Origin: RGIG4608 sp964413365
Lineage (GTDB): Bacteria > Bacillota > Clostridia > Oscillospirales > CAG-272
Direction: 5' to 3'
DNA length: 64,000 bases
Assembly (NCBI GenBank): GCA_964413365.1
Contig: CAYPRM010000001.1
Coordinates: forward strand, 1 to 64,000
Shown here: positions 17,494 through 26,379 of the stretch, one piece after another
Numbering within the stretch: position 1 is the first letter of the stretch
Layout: every line of letters starts with the position of its first letter
Position numbers and translations under genes: made by a program
The notes under the pieces: model-generated
The model's database searches: none
What the model was told of the DNA's origin: nothing
Seen by the model: only the letters and a program-made list of their open reading frames with translations

Positions 17494-17522
17494 AAGCGAA
17501 ACGGATACTCTCCGTTTCGCTT
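17494..17522 (-). other. Perfect 12-bp inverted repeat between the cdaR-like and S41 genes
   Basis: AAGCGAAACGGA (17494-17505) and TCCGTTTCGCTT (17511-17522) with a 5-nt loop. It lies just after the cdaR-like stop codon. No T run follows directly (TTGGTGTGCTTTTC on the reverse strand), so it may be a weak terminator or an mRNA-stabilising hairpin. Confidence 0.6.
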
Positions 17523-17530
17523 GAGAGCGA

Positions 17531-18616
17531 TCAATATTTCGAGGAAACAGATCTGAGATATTTCTGAACCATCAAGGCGACCTTGAAGGTTATCGCGTGG
17601 TCAAATTCACGCAGGTCAAGTCCTGTGAGCTTGCGGATCTTTTCCAGCCTATAAACGAGTGTATTTCTATGAACGAAAAGCTTTCTCGATGTCTCGGAAA
17701 CATTGAGGTTATTTTCAAAGAAGCACTGTATCGTCATGAGCGTCTCCTTATCGAGGGAGTCAAGGCTGCCCTTCTTAAAGACCTCCTGAAGGAACATCTC
17801 GCACATTGTCGTGGGAAGCTGGTATATAAGTCTTCCGATACCGAGATTTTCATAGCTGATTATGTTCTTTTCCGTCTCGAACACCTTGCCGACGTCGAGA
17901 GCGACCTGAGCCTCCTTATAGGCTCTCGCAAGGTCCTTTATATTATCGACCACGGAGGAGATTCCTATTGCGACCTTTGCGTAATACTCGTTATTGAGCG
18001 TATTGACGATGGATGTAGCCATCTTCTCTATCTCACGCTGATCCGTGCCCTGCTTGATATCCTTTACTATGACCACATCCTGCTCACTGACGCTGATTAT
18101 ATAGTCCTTGGACTTATCGGGGAACATATTTTGCAGCATCTCGTAGGGCATCATATCGGTCTTGCCGTAGAACTTCACGAGGAATACTATGCGTATCTCC
18201 TCGGTATTGAAGTGAAGCTCCTTGCTCTTAATGTATATGTCACTCGGAAGAATATTATCAAGGATGATGTTTTTGATAAACGAGCCCTTGTCGTACTTCT
18301 CGTCGTAGAGATTCTTGATATTAGCAAAGGAAACAACGAGTATCTTGGCATATTTCTCAGCCATTCTATCGTCTCCCTCAACAAACACGAAGTACTCCGA
18401 TCTCGAGCCCGAGGTGATGGGGCTATAGGTATTACCAAGATAGGTAAAGGTCTTGGGGGAATACGATATCTCCTCCGCAACTCCCTGTCTTACCTCACCG
18501 ATCTTCACAAGCTCAGAGCAAGCAACAACGACTCCGTTTTCATCGACCACGCCGATGACGCGATCGACTGCGTCCTTCATCTGATGAACAACGCTCTGAA
18601 ATAATCTGTTAGACAT
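17531..18616 (-). CDS. CdaR/PucR-family transcriptional regulator
   Basis: A 361-residue regulator whose last ~63 residues form the PucR-type helix-turn-helix: FFENNLNVSETSRKLFVHRN followed by TLVYRLEKIRKLTGLDL. The middle has a GGDEF-like fold typical of CdaR proteins (AIGISSVVDNIKDLARAYKEAQVALDVG) and the N-terminus resembles a diacid-recognition sensor (VIGVVDENGVVVACSE). Start ATG at 18616 was preferred over two upstream Met codons because GAGAGGTTAAAAGTT precedes it. Own promoter. The family often activates organic-acid or amino-acid catabolism; no target operon is identifiable nearby. Confidence 0.82.
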   Translation of the reverse strand: MSNRLFQSVVHQMKDAVDRVIGVVDENGVVVACSELVKIGEVRQGVAEEISYSPKTFTYLGNTYSPITSGSRSEYFVFVEGDDRMAEKYAKILVVSFANIKNLYDEKYDKGSFIKNIILDNILPSDIYIKSKELHFNTEEIRIVFLVKFYGKTDMMPYEMLQNMFPDKSKDYIISVSEQDVVIVKDIKQGTDQREIEKMATSIVNTLNNEYYAKVAIGISSVVDNIKDLARAYKEAQVALDVGKVFETEKNIISYENLGIGRLIYQLPTTMCEMFLQEVFKKGSLDSLDKETLMTIQCFFENNLNVSETSRKLFVHRNTLVYRLEKIRKLTGLDLREFDHAITFKVALMVQKYLRSVSSKY

Positions 18617-18670
18617 AACTTTTAACCTCTCATTCATAAGCATTAATTGCTTTTGTACATACTACACTAT

Positions 18671-18699
18671 ATCATACACTATTTTTTGTGATTTTTCAA
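18671..18699 (-). promoter_or_regulatory. sigma-A promoter of the cdaR-like gene
   Basis: Reverse strand: TTGAAA (18699-18694), 17 nt, TATGAT (18676-18671). Confidence 0.7.
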
Positions 18700-18778
18700 T
18701 AGGTCTTTTGATATTTTTTATAATTTTCTTAAAAAAATTCGTATTTTTTTAGTAAAATCCGTACTCATTGTGCAAAAT

Positions 18779-19522
18779 TCACAATTCGAGTTCATAAACG
18801 AGTGCGGCGAGGGCAAATATCGAGGCTGTTTCCGTTCTCAAAATGCGTTTTCCGAGTCCTATTTGGGAAAATCCTCTCTCCGCCGCAACCTGTGCCTCGG
18901 CAGGGGAAAATCCCCCCTCACTCCCGATTATCACCGCGATATCGTGAAGCTGCCGCTCGGCTCTGAGGGTGCGAAGGGCGGCTTTCATAGGCACGGTATC
19001 CTTTCCCTCGTAGCAGAAAAGCACCGCGTCGCACTTGGATGCGGCATCGAAGGCGGTGCGCAGGTCGCAGGTGGGCAGGACCTTTGGTATGACCGCTCTC
19101 CTGCACTGCTTTGCCGCCTCATAAGCGATACGCGATCTGCGTTCGGTCTTGCGCTCCTCCGCCTCGGGCTTGATGCGGACAACACAACGCTCGCTCTCAA
19201 AGGGGGTTATATCGTAGACACCGCACTCGACAGCCTTTTGAATTATGAGGTCGAGCTTGTCCCCCTTCGGCATCGCCTGATAGAGGTGAACACGTGCAGG
19301 AAGCTCAGTATCGGAGAGAGTGCGACTGACAATCTTAGCACGGACGCAGTTTTCCTCAAAGCTATCAAGTATGCAATCGTATTCATAGCCACTCGCGTCG
19401 GAGACGGTGATGTGTTCCCCTGCCGCCATTCTGAGCGAGCGCGAGATGTGGTGCGCATCGTCGCCCGTGATGCGAACGTGGCTTTCATCTATATATTCAT
19501 CTGTAACAAAAAATCTCGGCAT
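18779..19522 (-). CDS. rsmE: 16S rRNA (uracil1498-N3)-methyltransferase
   Basis: SPOUT-class methyltransferase that modifies U1498 of 16S rRNA in assembled 30S subunits. 247 residues; starts MPRFFVTDEYIDESHVRITGDDAHHISRSLRM, with the PUA-like N-domain, and has the knot motifs VIIGSEGGFSPAEAQVAAERG and LGKRILRTETASIFAL. Start ATG at 19522 after GCAGGAGTTGCT. Own promoter with perfect hexamers. No prmA or dnaJ beside it, though these often accompany rsmE. Confidence 0.96.
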   Translation of the reverse strand: MPRFFVTDEYIDESHVRITGDDAHHISRSLRMAAGEHITVSDASGYEYDCILDSFEENCVRAKIVSRTLSDTELPARVHLYQAMPKGDKLDLIIQKAVECGVYDITPFESERCVVRIKPEAEERKTERRSRIAYEAAKQCRRAVIPKVLPTCDLRTAFDAASKCDAVLFCYEGKDTVPMKAALRTLRAERQLHDIAVIIGSEGGFSPAEAQVAAERGFSQIGLGKRILRTETASIFALAALVYELEL

Positions 19523-19554
19523 AGCAACTCCTGCAGAATTTATTTTATATACTT

Positions 19555-19583
19555 ATTATACAATATATACACCATTTTGTCAA
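19555..19583 (-). promoter_or_regulatory. Consensus sigma-A promoter of rsmE
   Basis: Reverse strand: TTGACA (19583-19578), 17 nt, TATAAT (19560-19555); both hexamers are perfect. Confidence 0.85.
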
Positions 19584-19611
19584 AGGTTTTTTACATCAAA
19601 AGAAAATAAAA

Positions 19612-19635
19612 AAGGACACGGCAAGCCGTGTCCTT
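19612..19635 (-). terminator. Terminator of the nfeD-SPFH operon
   Basis: AAGGACACGGC (19612-19622) pairs with GCCGTGTCCTT (19625-19635); TTTTTTA follows on the reverse strand. Confidence 0.88.
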
Positions 19636-19667
19636 GAGTATAAAAATTTATATATGCTTCATCCTTA

Positions 19668-20606
19668 TCATTCAGCCTTGAAGATCTCGGATGCACTGGA
19701 CGCAAGTCCTGCAAGTCCCTGGATCTCGGAGGGAATGATGATCTTGGTAGCCTGACCGTCAGCTGCCTTTTCAAATGCCTCAAGGGATCTGATAGCAAGG
19801 AACTCCTTCGAAGGCTCGGAGGTGTTGACCATCTTGATACCTTCTGCGGTAGCCTGTTGAACCTGAAGAATAGCCTCAGCTTCACCTTCTGCCTCACAGA
19901 TCATAGCCTCTCTGCGTGCCTCAGCGGCAAGTATCTCAGCCTGCTTCTGACCCTCTGCCTCGAGAATCGTAGCCTGCTTGATACCCTCTGCCTTAAGTAT
20001 AGCGGACTTTCTTTCTGCCTCAGCAAGGATTATCTGCTCACGGCGGGTACGCTCAGCGACCATCTGCTTCTCCATGGCATCCTGTATCTGCTTAGGAGGA
20101 ATGATATTCTGTATCTCAACGCGGGTAACTCTGAGTCCCCAAGCGTCAGCTGCCTCGTCAAGGATAACTCTCATCTGTGTATTGATGAGATCTCTCGACG
20201 TAAGTGTAGCATCAAGCTCGAGATCACCGATAAGGTTACGGAGAGTAGTAGCGGTGAGCTTAGCGATAGCGTCGATAGGATCCTTATGACCGTAGACGAA
20301 AAGCTTACAGTCGGATACCTGATAGAACACTACTGCGTCAATTCTCATGCGAACGTTATCCTTAGTGATAACATCCTGCTCGTCTGTATCAAGAACCTGT
20401 TCTCTGAGGTCGATTATAGCACGACGTCTTGCAGGTCTCTCGATAAAGGGGATCTTGATATGAAGTCCCGTGTGCCATGTTCTGGAGTAAACACCGAGTC
20501 TCTCCATAACACGTGCTTCACCCTGAGGAACGATTCTGAGGTTAGCTATTGCGATAAGAACTGCCAAAAGCAGAAGACCGCCTGCAACAAGAAGTATATC
20601 AGTCAT
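19668..20606 (-). CDS. SPFH/band 7 (stomatin-like) membrane protein
   Basis: A 312-residue stomatin/prohibitin-family protein anchored by one N-terminal helix (about 4-22). Family features: IVPQGEARVMERLGVYSRTWHTGLHIKIPF, DEQDVITKDNVRMRIDAVVFYQV, LDATLTSRDLINTQM and a long Ala/Glu-rich coiled coil (about 185-260) that drives oligomerisation. SPFH proteins form membrane microdomain scaffolds or chaperone membrane proteases. The neighbour upstream is an NfeD protein, the standard partner, 17 nt away. Closest to the QmcA/YbbK group rather than to FloT. Confidence 0.93.
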   Translation of the reverse strand: MTDILLVAGGLLLLAVLIAIANLRIVPQGEARVMERLGVYSRTWHTGLHIKIPFIERPARRRAIIDLREQVLDTDEQDVITKDNVRMRIDAVVFYQVSDCKLFVYGHKDPIDAIAKLTATTLRNLIGDLELDATLTSRDLINTQMRVILDEAADAWGLRVTRVEIQNIIPPKQIQDAMEKQMVAERTRREQIILAEAERKSAILKAEGIKQATILEAEGQKQAEILAAEARREAMICEAEGEAEAILQVQQATAEGIKMVNTSEPSKEFLAIRSLEAFEKAADGQATKIIIPSEIQGLAGLASSASEIFKAE

Positions 20607-20623
20607 TTTTTCGTCCTCCTATA

Positions 20624-21097
20624 TTACTTTGTTACCTTGTCTCTGGAGCAAACGAGTTTGACACCGCTTATATCGCTCACGTAGACAATAGTTCCAGCTT
20701 CGATAAAATCATCTTCATCAACCGACATAGCACTCCAAATGCCCCACCTGAGCTTCACGAGGCCTTTAACGTGAATATTGGAAATATCCTCGGTTACGAT
20801 TCCTCTCTCACCGATAAGAGCGGTAAGATTAGTCTTGCCCTTCTTAGTCCTCTTGAGCTTCTTATTGAATGCGATCTTAAATATAAGAAGCGAAATGAGC
20901 GAAACGACCGCAAAAGCTGCGACCTGTATCGCAAAATCCTTAAGGCTGTCGCCACTCTTAAAGAAGGAAAGCAATAGAGCTACGGCTGCGGCAGGCATAA
21001 ACCATACCGTTACAACATCGCTTGGTGTACGAACCTCAAAAACTATAGCGAGGACGAGAACAACAAGCCACAAAAGACTTAAAGCATATTCAAGCAT
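20624..21097 (-). CDS. NfeD-family membrane protein
   Basis: A 157-residue NfeD protein: three N-terminal membrane helices (about 3-20, 27-43, 52-71) and a C-terminal OB-fold domain with LIGERGIVTEDISNIHVKGLVKLRWGIWSAMSVDEDDFIEAGTIVYVSDI region features (GxVxLxGxxWxA-type). NfeD proteins work with SPFH partners, here the next gene. Start ATG at 21097 after GAGGAGAAAAAATAT. Transcribed from a consensus promoter with an unusually structured 118-nt leader. Confidence 0.9.
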   Translation of the reverse strand: MLEYALSLLWLVVLVLAIVFEVRTPSDVVTVWFMPAAAVALLLSFFKSGDSLKDFAIQVAAFAVVSLISLLIFKIAFNKKLKRTKKGKTNLTALIGERGIVTEDISNIHVKGLVKLRWGIWSAMSVDEDDFIEAGTIVYVSDISGVKLVCSRDKVTK

Positions 21098-21216
21098 ATA
21101 TTTTTTCTCCTCTGTTATGTATTAAATATTCAAACGGTGCGTCCGCCGCCTTTGGGTATCTTGTACAAGAAAGGCCCTCCCAAATTTAGCAAAATACACG
21201 GTTCAATATTTTGTGT
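21098..21216 (-). promoter_or_regulatory. Structured 5' leader of the nfeD-SPFH operon
   Basis: About 118 nt of leader contain GCCTTT/AAAGGC (21148-21153 with 21170-21175) closing around the self-complementary CTTGTACAAG (21160-21169), and a GGCGGCGGACGC stretch. A 29-codon reading frame (21130-21219) spans it, but its ATG lies too close to the minus 10 box to be on a normal transcript. Class unknown. Confidence 0.3.
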
Positions 21217-21222
21217 CATACT

Positions 21223-21251
21223 ATAGTACCACATTTTTTGAGGCGTGTCAA
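21223..21251 (-). promoter_or_regulatory. sigma-A promoter of nfeD-SPFH
   Basis: Reverse strand: TTGACA (21251-21246), 17 nt, TACTAT (21228-21223). Confidence 0.75.
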
Positions 21252-21299
21252 TGTTTTTTTCTGAATTTTTTTTATTTTTTCTTAATTTTTAAAAAAATC

Positions 21300-21328
21300 T
21301 TGTGTTGGAGCAAAAAATGTGATATAAT
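21300..21328 (+). promoter_or_regulatory. sigma-A promoter of the lepB operon
   Basis: TTGTGT (21300-21305), 17 nt, TATAAT (21323-21328). Confidence 0.65.
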
Positions 21329-21369
21329 CTATTGATTATAGTTTAGCAATATAAACGGAGGTTGCCAAA

Positions 21370-21975
21370 ATGGAGCACGATGAAATAAATATTCCCGATA
21401 CGGAGCAGGTCTCCCCACGCGGCGGAAGGGCGGCTCGGGTTATCGGCAGCATATTCGATACCCTGCTCTGGGCGTTGATCGGTGTGATGATCATTTCCCT
21501 TGCCTTTTTCAAGGTGTGCACGGTCAACGGCTCATCCATGAGAAATACGCTCACCCACGGGCAGAGGCTCGTGATAAGCGATCTTTTCTACACACCAAGC
21601 GAGGGTGATATCGTGGTCTTCCACGAGACTGGTGCACTCAATGAGCCGCTCGTAAAGCGTGTGATCGCTACGGGCGGTAAATGGGTAAAGGTCGATGCGG
21701 ACGCAGGGCTCGTTTACGTTTCCACCGATCCCACGTTTGACGAGAGTGATATCGTGGACGAGAGTGCATATGTCTATCTTGAGGGCGGCACCTACGCATC
21801 GAGCGGTCAGCTGACGTGCTACGTGCCCGAGGGCTACCTCTTCGTTATGGGCGATAACAGGAACAATTCCCTCGACAGCCGCTCGGCATCGGTCGGCGTG
21901 GTCGACGAGCGGACGGTGATGGGCAAGGTAATATTCAGCATATACCCGTACAGCACCATCGGAGTGCCGAAATGA
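21370..21975 (+). CDS. lepB: Signal peptidase I
   Basis: Membrane-bound serine protease that removes signal peptides from exported preproteins. 201 residues, one N-terminal membrane anchor (about 24-48), nucleophile Ser56 in NGSSMRNTL and general base Lys96 in PLVKRVIA, then the box E signature GDNRNNSLDSR. This is the short Firmicutes type. Start ATG at 21370 after CGGAGGTTGCCAAA. First gene of a run with rbgA, rnhB and yraN, an order seen in many Clostridia. Confidence 0.96.
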   Translation: MEHDEINIPDTEQVSPRGGRAARVIGSIFDTLLWALIGVMIISLAFFKVCTVNGSSMRNTLTHGQRLVISDLFYTPSEGDIVVFHETGALNEPLVKRVIATGGKWVKVDADAGLVYVSTDPTFDESDIVDESAYVYLEGGTYASSGQLTCYVPEGYLFVMGDNRNNSLDSRSASVGVVDERTVMGKVIFSIYPYSTIGVPK

Positions 21976-22010
21976 TAACATAATTATAAATATAGAAACG
22001 GAGACACAGG

Positions 22011-22871
22011 ATGCCATCTGAACAGATACAGTGGTTCCCCGGGCACATGGCGAAAACGCGCCGAATGATCTCGGAGAATCTCAAAAACGTAGATGTAGTT
22101 ATAGAGCTACTTGACGCGCGCATACCCAAAAGCTCGCGCAATCCCGAAATAGCAAGGCTCACCGCGGGCAAGCCACATATAATACTTCTGAACAAGACCT
22201 CCCTTGCAGATCCCGAAATGACCTCCCTCTGGTGCAAGCACTACTCGAGCGAGGACACCTATTGCATACCGACGGACTGCGTCAGCGGCACGGGTATTCC
22301 TCGGATCAAGGAAACGGTCGATACCCTTCTTGCGGAAAAAATAGCGAGATACGATTCCAAGGGCATGAGCGGCAGGAGGCTCAAGGCGATGATCGTTGGA
22401 ATTCCCAACGTCGGCAAGTCCTCACTCATCAACAAAATATGCGGCGGTAAGAAGGCTAAGGTCGAGAACCGCCCCGGTGTCACGCTCGACAAGCAATGGG
22501 TATCGACGAGCATAGGGCTTGATCTTATGGATATGCCTGGTGTGCTCTGGCCCAAGTTCGACGACCGCACCACGGGAGAAAATCTTGCACTCACAGGGGC
22601 GATCAAGGATAAGATACTTGATACCGAAACACTCGGGCTCGTGCTCTGCAGAAGACTGCGTGCCCTCTATCCCGAGCTTCTTATCGCAAGGTACAAGCTC
22701 GGTGATATAGATATAACGGATATGACCGATCTTGAAATATTTGACGAGATAGGAAGACGTCGCGGATTTATGATGCGTGGCGGAGAGATAGATTACGAGC
22801 GGACCGCAAATATGCTACTTGACGAGCTCAGGAGCGGCAGGATCGGCAGGATAACGCTTGACAGAATATAA
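22011..22871 (+). CDS. rbgA: Ribosome biogenesis GTPase RbgA (YlqF)
   Basis: Circularly permuted GTPase needed for late 50S assembly. 286 residues. The N-terminal FPGHMAKTRRMI is diagnostic; the G motifs occur in permuted order: G4 NKTSLAD, G5-like SGTGI, G1 GIPNVGKSSLIN, G3 DMPGVLWPK. The C-terminal ANTAR-like domain (RRGFMMRGGEIDYERTANMLLDELRSG region) contacts rRNA. Lies between lepB and rnhB. Confidence 0.97.
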   Translation: MPSEQIQWFPGHMAKTRRMISENLKNVDVVIELLDARIPKSSRNPEIARLTAGKPHIILLNKTSLADPEMTSLWCKHYSSEDTYCIPTDCVSGTGIPRIKETVDTLLAEKIARYDSKGMSGRRLKAMIVGIPNVGKSSLINKICGGKKAKVENRPGVTLDKQWVSTSIGLDLMDMPGVLWPKFDDRTTGENLALTGAIKDKILDTETLGLVLCRRLRALYPELLIARYKLGDIDITDMTDLEIFDEIGRRRGFMMRGGEIDYERTANMLLDELRSGRIGRITLDRI

Positions 22872-22887
22872 GATAGGAATATAAATT

Positions 22888-23493
22888 ATGCTGGAATACA
22901 CTATTGAGCAGGAGCTCACGGAGCGCGGATATGTAAGCATCTGCGGCGTTGACGAGGCAGGCAGAGGACCTCTGTGCGGTCCCGTTTTTGCGGCGGCGTG
23001 CATACTCCCGATGGGGCTCGTGATAGACGGGCTCAACGATTCAAAGAAGCTCTCCGCCAAGCGTCGCAGTGAGCTATCGGATATAATAAAGGCTAATGCT
23101 ATCGCCTACTGCATCGCGCAGGCAAGCGTCAGCGAGATAGACGAGCTGAACATACTCGAGGCGGATATGCTCGCTATGCGCAGAGCCGTTGAGGGACTCT
23201 CACAGCGTGCGGATTTTGCCATAATCGACGGAAACGTCAGCCGTGGCTTTGAGATACCGACCATGACGCTGATCAAGGGCGATGCGACCTCCCCGTCCGT
23301 TGCCGCCGCGTCGATACTTGCCAAGGTTGCAAGGGACGAGCTCTGCATCGAGATGGACAGGCAGTATCCCGAGTACGGAATTGCCAAAAACAAGGGCTAC
23401 GGAACGCGCGAGCATATGGACGCTCTCAGAAAATACGGTCCCTCGCCCATACACAGAAAAAAATTTATAAGATTTTTGGATAGCGATAAATAA
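22888..23493 (+). CDS. rnhB: Ribonuclease HII
   Basis: Cleaves RNA of RNA-DNA hybrids and single ribonucleotides in DNA. 201 residues with the catalytic GVDEAGRGPLCGPVFAAA motif, SKKLSAKRR, the second acidic site in AIIDGN, and KGDATSPSVAAASILAKVARD. Start ATG at 22888, weak GATAGGA upstream. Followed at once by yraN (TAATATG). Confidence 0.97.
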   Translation: MLEYTIEQELTERGYVSICGVDEAGRGPLCGPVFAAACILPMGLVIDGLNDSKKLSAKRRSELSDIIKANAIAYCIAQASVSEIDELNILEADMLAMRRAVEGLSQRADFAIIDGNVSRGFEIPTMTLIKGDATSPSVAAASILAKVARDELCIEMDRQYPEYGIAKNKGYGTREHMDALRKYGPSPIHRKKFIRFLDSDK

Positions 23494-23494
23494 T

Positions 23495-23887
23495 ATGAGA
23501 AACACCACCGACGTCGGAAGATACGGAGAGAGCGTAGCCTGCTTCTATCTTCAGAGCAAGAAATACAAGATCATAGAGCAAAATTATTATGCATCCCACA
23601 ACGAGATAGACATCATTGCCGAGAACAAAAAATATATTATCTTCGTGGAGGTCAAGACGCGCTCCTGCGCAGGAGAACGGGACCTCGCCTTCGGCACGCC
23701 CGCTATGGCGGTAACGGTATCGAAGCAGAGACGCACGCTTGCCGCTGCGCAGGCGTATCTCATAGATCATCCGACGAAAAAGACGCCGAGAATGGACGTC
23801 GTGGAGGTCTATCTTTCAAAGCCCCGATTCGGAGAGCCTGCCGAGGTTCTAAAAATAAATCATATAGAGGATGCATATTCATACTGA
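23495..23887 (+). CDS. YraN family protein (UPF0102)
   Basis: A 130-residue protein with the endonuclease-like PD-(D/E)xK core of the UPF0102/YraN family: GRYGESVACFYLQSKKYKII, HNEIDIIAENKKYIIFVEVKTRS and VSKQRRTLAAAQAYL. The E-x-D and EVKTR residues match the fold's active site, but no activity is established for the family. Almost always next to rnhB, as here. Its stop TGA overlaps the ATG of the dipeptidase gene. Confidence 0.92.
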   Translation: MRNTTDVGRYGESVACFYLQSKKYKIIEQNYYASHNEIDIIAENKKYIIFVEVKTRSCAGERDLAFGTPAMAVTVSKQRRTLAAAQAYLIDHPTKKTPRMDVVEVYLSKPRFGEPAEVLKINHIEDAYSY

Positions 23888-24819
23888 TGAAGCTTTTTGA
23901 TCTGCATTGTGATACGGCGACACGGCTCTTATCGGAGCATCAGTCGCTCACGGAAAATACCTTTCATATTTCCCTCTCCGCCGCACGCTCGCTTGAGTCC
24001 TACGCTCAGGTGATGGCGGTCTGGACGGACGCGCGCCTTTCTGACGCTTTAGGATATGCGAGATTCCATGAGGTCGTAAAAAACCTGCGTCGCGAGATCT
24101 TGCAGGCGTCCGACCTTGCCGCACTTGTAGCGGACGCAGACGGACTTTGTGATGCTCTTGCGTCCGGCAAGGTGGCGATGATACTCTCCGTTGAGGACGC
24201 GAGGATACTTGAGGGCGATCTCTCAAGGCTCGACGTGCTGAGAGCGGAGGGAGTTCGGACGCTGACGCTGAATTGGAGCGGTGTTACCTGCATTGGCGGC
24301 GCCCACGATACGGACGTCGGGCTGTCGGAATTCGGTCGCACCGTTGTCGAGAGGTGCTTTGATATCGGGATCGTGCCCGACGTCTCCCACTGCTCCCACC
24401 GCGGAACGAGTGAGGTGATCGCTCTTGCACGTGAGCGTTCCCTGCCGATAATTGCGAGCCATTCCGATTCCTATACCCCAACCCCCCACACGAGAAATCT
24501 GCGTGATGAGAATTTTCTTGCGATACGCGATCTTCACGGGCTCGTCGGCATAAATCTCTGCCCGACGCATCTGAGGGACGGCGGCGATGCTGCACTCTGC
24601 GACGTGATACGCCACATCGAGCACTATCTCTCACTCGGCGGTGAGGAAGTAATTGCGATGGGCTGTGATCTTGACGGGACCTCCCTGCCACGCGGCTTTT
24701 CGGGGCTATCGGACATTCCGAGCATCGCAGAGGAGCTGGCAAGGCTGAATTATTCGAATACACTTATTGAGCGTATTACATACGGAAATGCACTTGATTT
24801 TTTCAAAAGGAGCTTATAA
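23887..24819 (+). CDS. Membrane dipeptidase family (M19) peptidase
   Basis: Zinc dipeptidase of the renal dipeptidase family, 310 residues, no signal peptide. Metal ligands appear in FDLHCDTA (His-x-Asp), the bridging Glu in ILSVEDARIL, VSHCSHRG and IIASHSD, and the C-terminal MGCDLDGTSLPRG with FFKRSL. The zinc-site motifs are all present. It overlaps yraN by one base and precedes thrC by 3 nt, so the genes are co-transcribed. In Clostridia such enzymes hydrolyse dipeptides with broad specificity. Confidence 0.93.
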   Translation: MKLFDLHCDTATRLLSEHQSLTENTFHISLSAARSLESYAQVMAVWTDARLSDALGYARFHEVVKNLRREILQASDLAALVADADGLCDALASGKVAMILSVEDARILEGDLSRLDVLRAEGVRTLTLNWSGVTCIGGAHDTDVGLSEFGRTVVERCFDIGIVPDVSHCSHRGTSEVIALARERSLPIIASHSDSYTPTPHTRNLRDENFLAIRDLHGLVGINLCPTHLRDGGDAALCDVIRHIEHYLSLGGEEVIAMGCDLDGTSLPRGFSGLSDIPSIAEELARLNYSNTLIERITYGNALDFFKRSL

Positions 24820-24822
24820 ATT

Positions 24823-26334
24823 ATGAAATTTTACAGCACGCGCGACGAGAAGAGACGTGAATATTCGCCGACCGAGGTCATAAAGCTCGGGCTTGCTCCC
24901 GACGGCGGACTTTTTGTGCCCGAAAGTATACCCACGCTCACTCTCGCCGAGATCGAAAGACTCGGCGCGCTCACCTATCCCGAGCTTTCCGCGAGCATTT
25001 TATCAATGTTCTTTACAGATTTTACTTATGACGAGATACTGTCGGACTGCCGCTCTGCATATTCGCAGGAGAGCTTTGTGCCCGAGGTATGTCCGCTCGT
25101 AAGGGCGAATGACGGCACGTATCTCTTAGAGCTTTGGCACGGGCCGAGCTGCGCCTTTAAGGATGTGGCACTTCAGCTGATGCCCCGTCTGTTTTCGCGT
25201 GCGATGAGGCATAGCGGCGAGAGCAGACGTGCGCTCGTGCTCGTTGCGACCTCGGGCGACACGGGAAAGGCGGCTCTCGAGGGCTATTCCGATGTGGACG
25301 GCACGGATATTGCTGTATTCTACCCCGACGGCGGCGTCAGCGAGATACAGAGGCTTCAGATGGTAACACAAAGTGGCTCGAACGTCTGCGTCTGCGGTGT
25401 GAGGGGCAATTTTGACGATATTCAGAGCGCGGTCAAGCGTGTTTTCTCCGATCCCGAGATAAATTCTACGCTCTCGGAGCTCGGCTACTTCCTCACGAGT
25501 GCAAATTCGATAAATTTCGCGCGCTTTGCTCCGCAGATACCCTATTATTTCAAGGCATACTGCGAGCTTTTGCACCGTGGCGAGATAAAGCTCGGCGAGA
25601 GGATCGCGATATGCGTTCCGACGGGCAATTTCGGTAATATACTTGCCGCCTACGTGGCAGGGCTTATGGGACTTCCCGTTGAGAGACTGATCTGCGCATC
25701 AAATGCCAACAGTGTGCTGACGGAATTTTTCTCCTGCGGACGCTATAACAGAGGCAGGGATTTTTACACGACTGTCTCGCCCTCTATGGATATACTTATC
25801 TCGAGCAATCTTGAAAGACTGCTCTACTACGTCTGCGGAGCATCCCGCACAGCGGAATATATGTCCGACCTGCAGAAAAACGGCGAATACACGCTGACGG
25901 ACGCCGAGATGTCCGAGATACGCAGGATGATATCGGGCTATTGCGCGGACGATGCCCTGACGCTTGAAACTATTGCGAGGTATTATGGGGAGTACGGCTA
26001 CCTTGCAGACACGCATACCGCCGTGGCACTCTCGGCACTTGATCAGCATAGAGCATCGGATCCCTCCGCATCAGATGTAAAAGCTGTGGTCGCATCCACG
26101 GCAAGCCCGTATAAATTCGCCACGAGCGTTTATTCCGCACTCTTCCCCGCGTCGGATATACCGCAAGGAGGAGTCGAGGTGCTGAATGATCTCTCTGACG
26201 CCACGGGCACGGAAATACCGATGCCCCTGCGCGATCTTGACAAGAGAGAGGTAAGGTTTACGGAGTGTATCCTGCCCTCGGAGATAGGTGCGAGAGCTAT
26301 CGAATACGTAAAGCAAAAGGGCGCGAAAAAATAA
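24823..26334 (+). CDS. thrC: Threonine synthase
   Basis: PLP enzyme turning O-phosphohomoserine into threonine. 503 residues, the long class I form. Features: MKFYSTRDEKRREYSPTEVI at the start, the PLP lysine in GPSCAFKDVALQLMPRLF, VATSGDTGKAALEGY, VPTGNFGNILAAYVAGLMGLP, and SPSMDILISSNLERLLYY. Start ATG at 24823 after GGAGCTTATAAAT. Last gene of the lepB run. No hom or thrB nearby. Confidence 0.97.
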   Translation: MKFYSTRDEKRREYSPTEVIKLGLAPDGGLFVPESIPTLTLAEIERLGALTYPELSASILSMFFTDFTYDEILSDCRSAYSQESFVPEVCPLVRANDGTYLLELWHGPSCAFKDVALQLMPRLFSRAMRHSGESRRALVLVATSGDTGKAALEGYSDVDGTDIAVFYPDGGVSEIQRLQMVTQSGSNVCVCGVRGNFDDIQSAVKRVFSDPEINSTLSELGYFLTSANSINFARFAPQIPYYFKAYCELLHRGEIKLGERIAICVPTGNFGNILAAYVAGLMGLPVERLICASNANSVLTEFFSCGRYNRGRDFYTTVSPSMDILISSNLERLLYYVCGASRTAEYMSDLQKNGEYTLTDAEMSEIRRMISGYCADDALTLETIARYYGEYGYLADTHTAVALSALDQHRASDPSASDVKAVVASTASPYKFATSVYSALFPASDIPQGGVEVLNDLSDATGTEIPMPLRDLDKREVRFTECILPSEIGARAIEYVKQKGAKK

Positions 26335-26358
26335 AGCATACCTCGTAGAGATATGCTT
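26334..26358 (-). terminator. Terminator after the DUF1540 gene
   Basis: AAGCATACCTC (26334-26344) pairs with GAGATATGCTT (26348-26358), 11 pairs including one G-T. TATTTTTT follows on the reverse strand; may also stop thrC transcripts. Confidence 0.7.
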
Positions 26359-26379
26359 ATCGGAATATTCGCTTACCCG

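Noticed and set aside
21130..21219. 29-codon frame in the nfeD leader as a gene
   Set aside because: Its ATG is only 3 nt past the minus 10 box, so probably not on the transcript, and no ribosome site can precede it.
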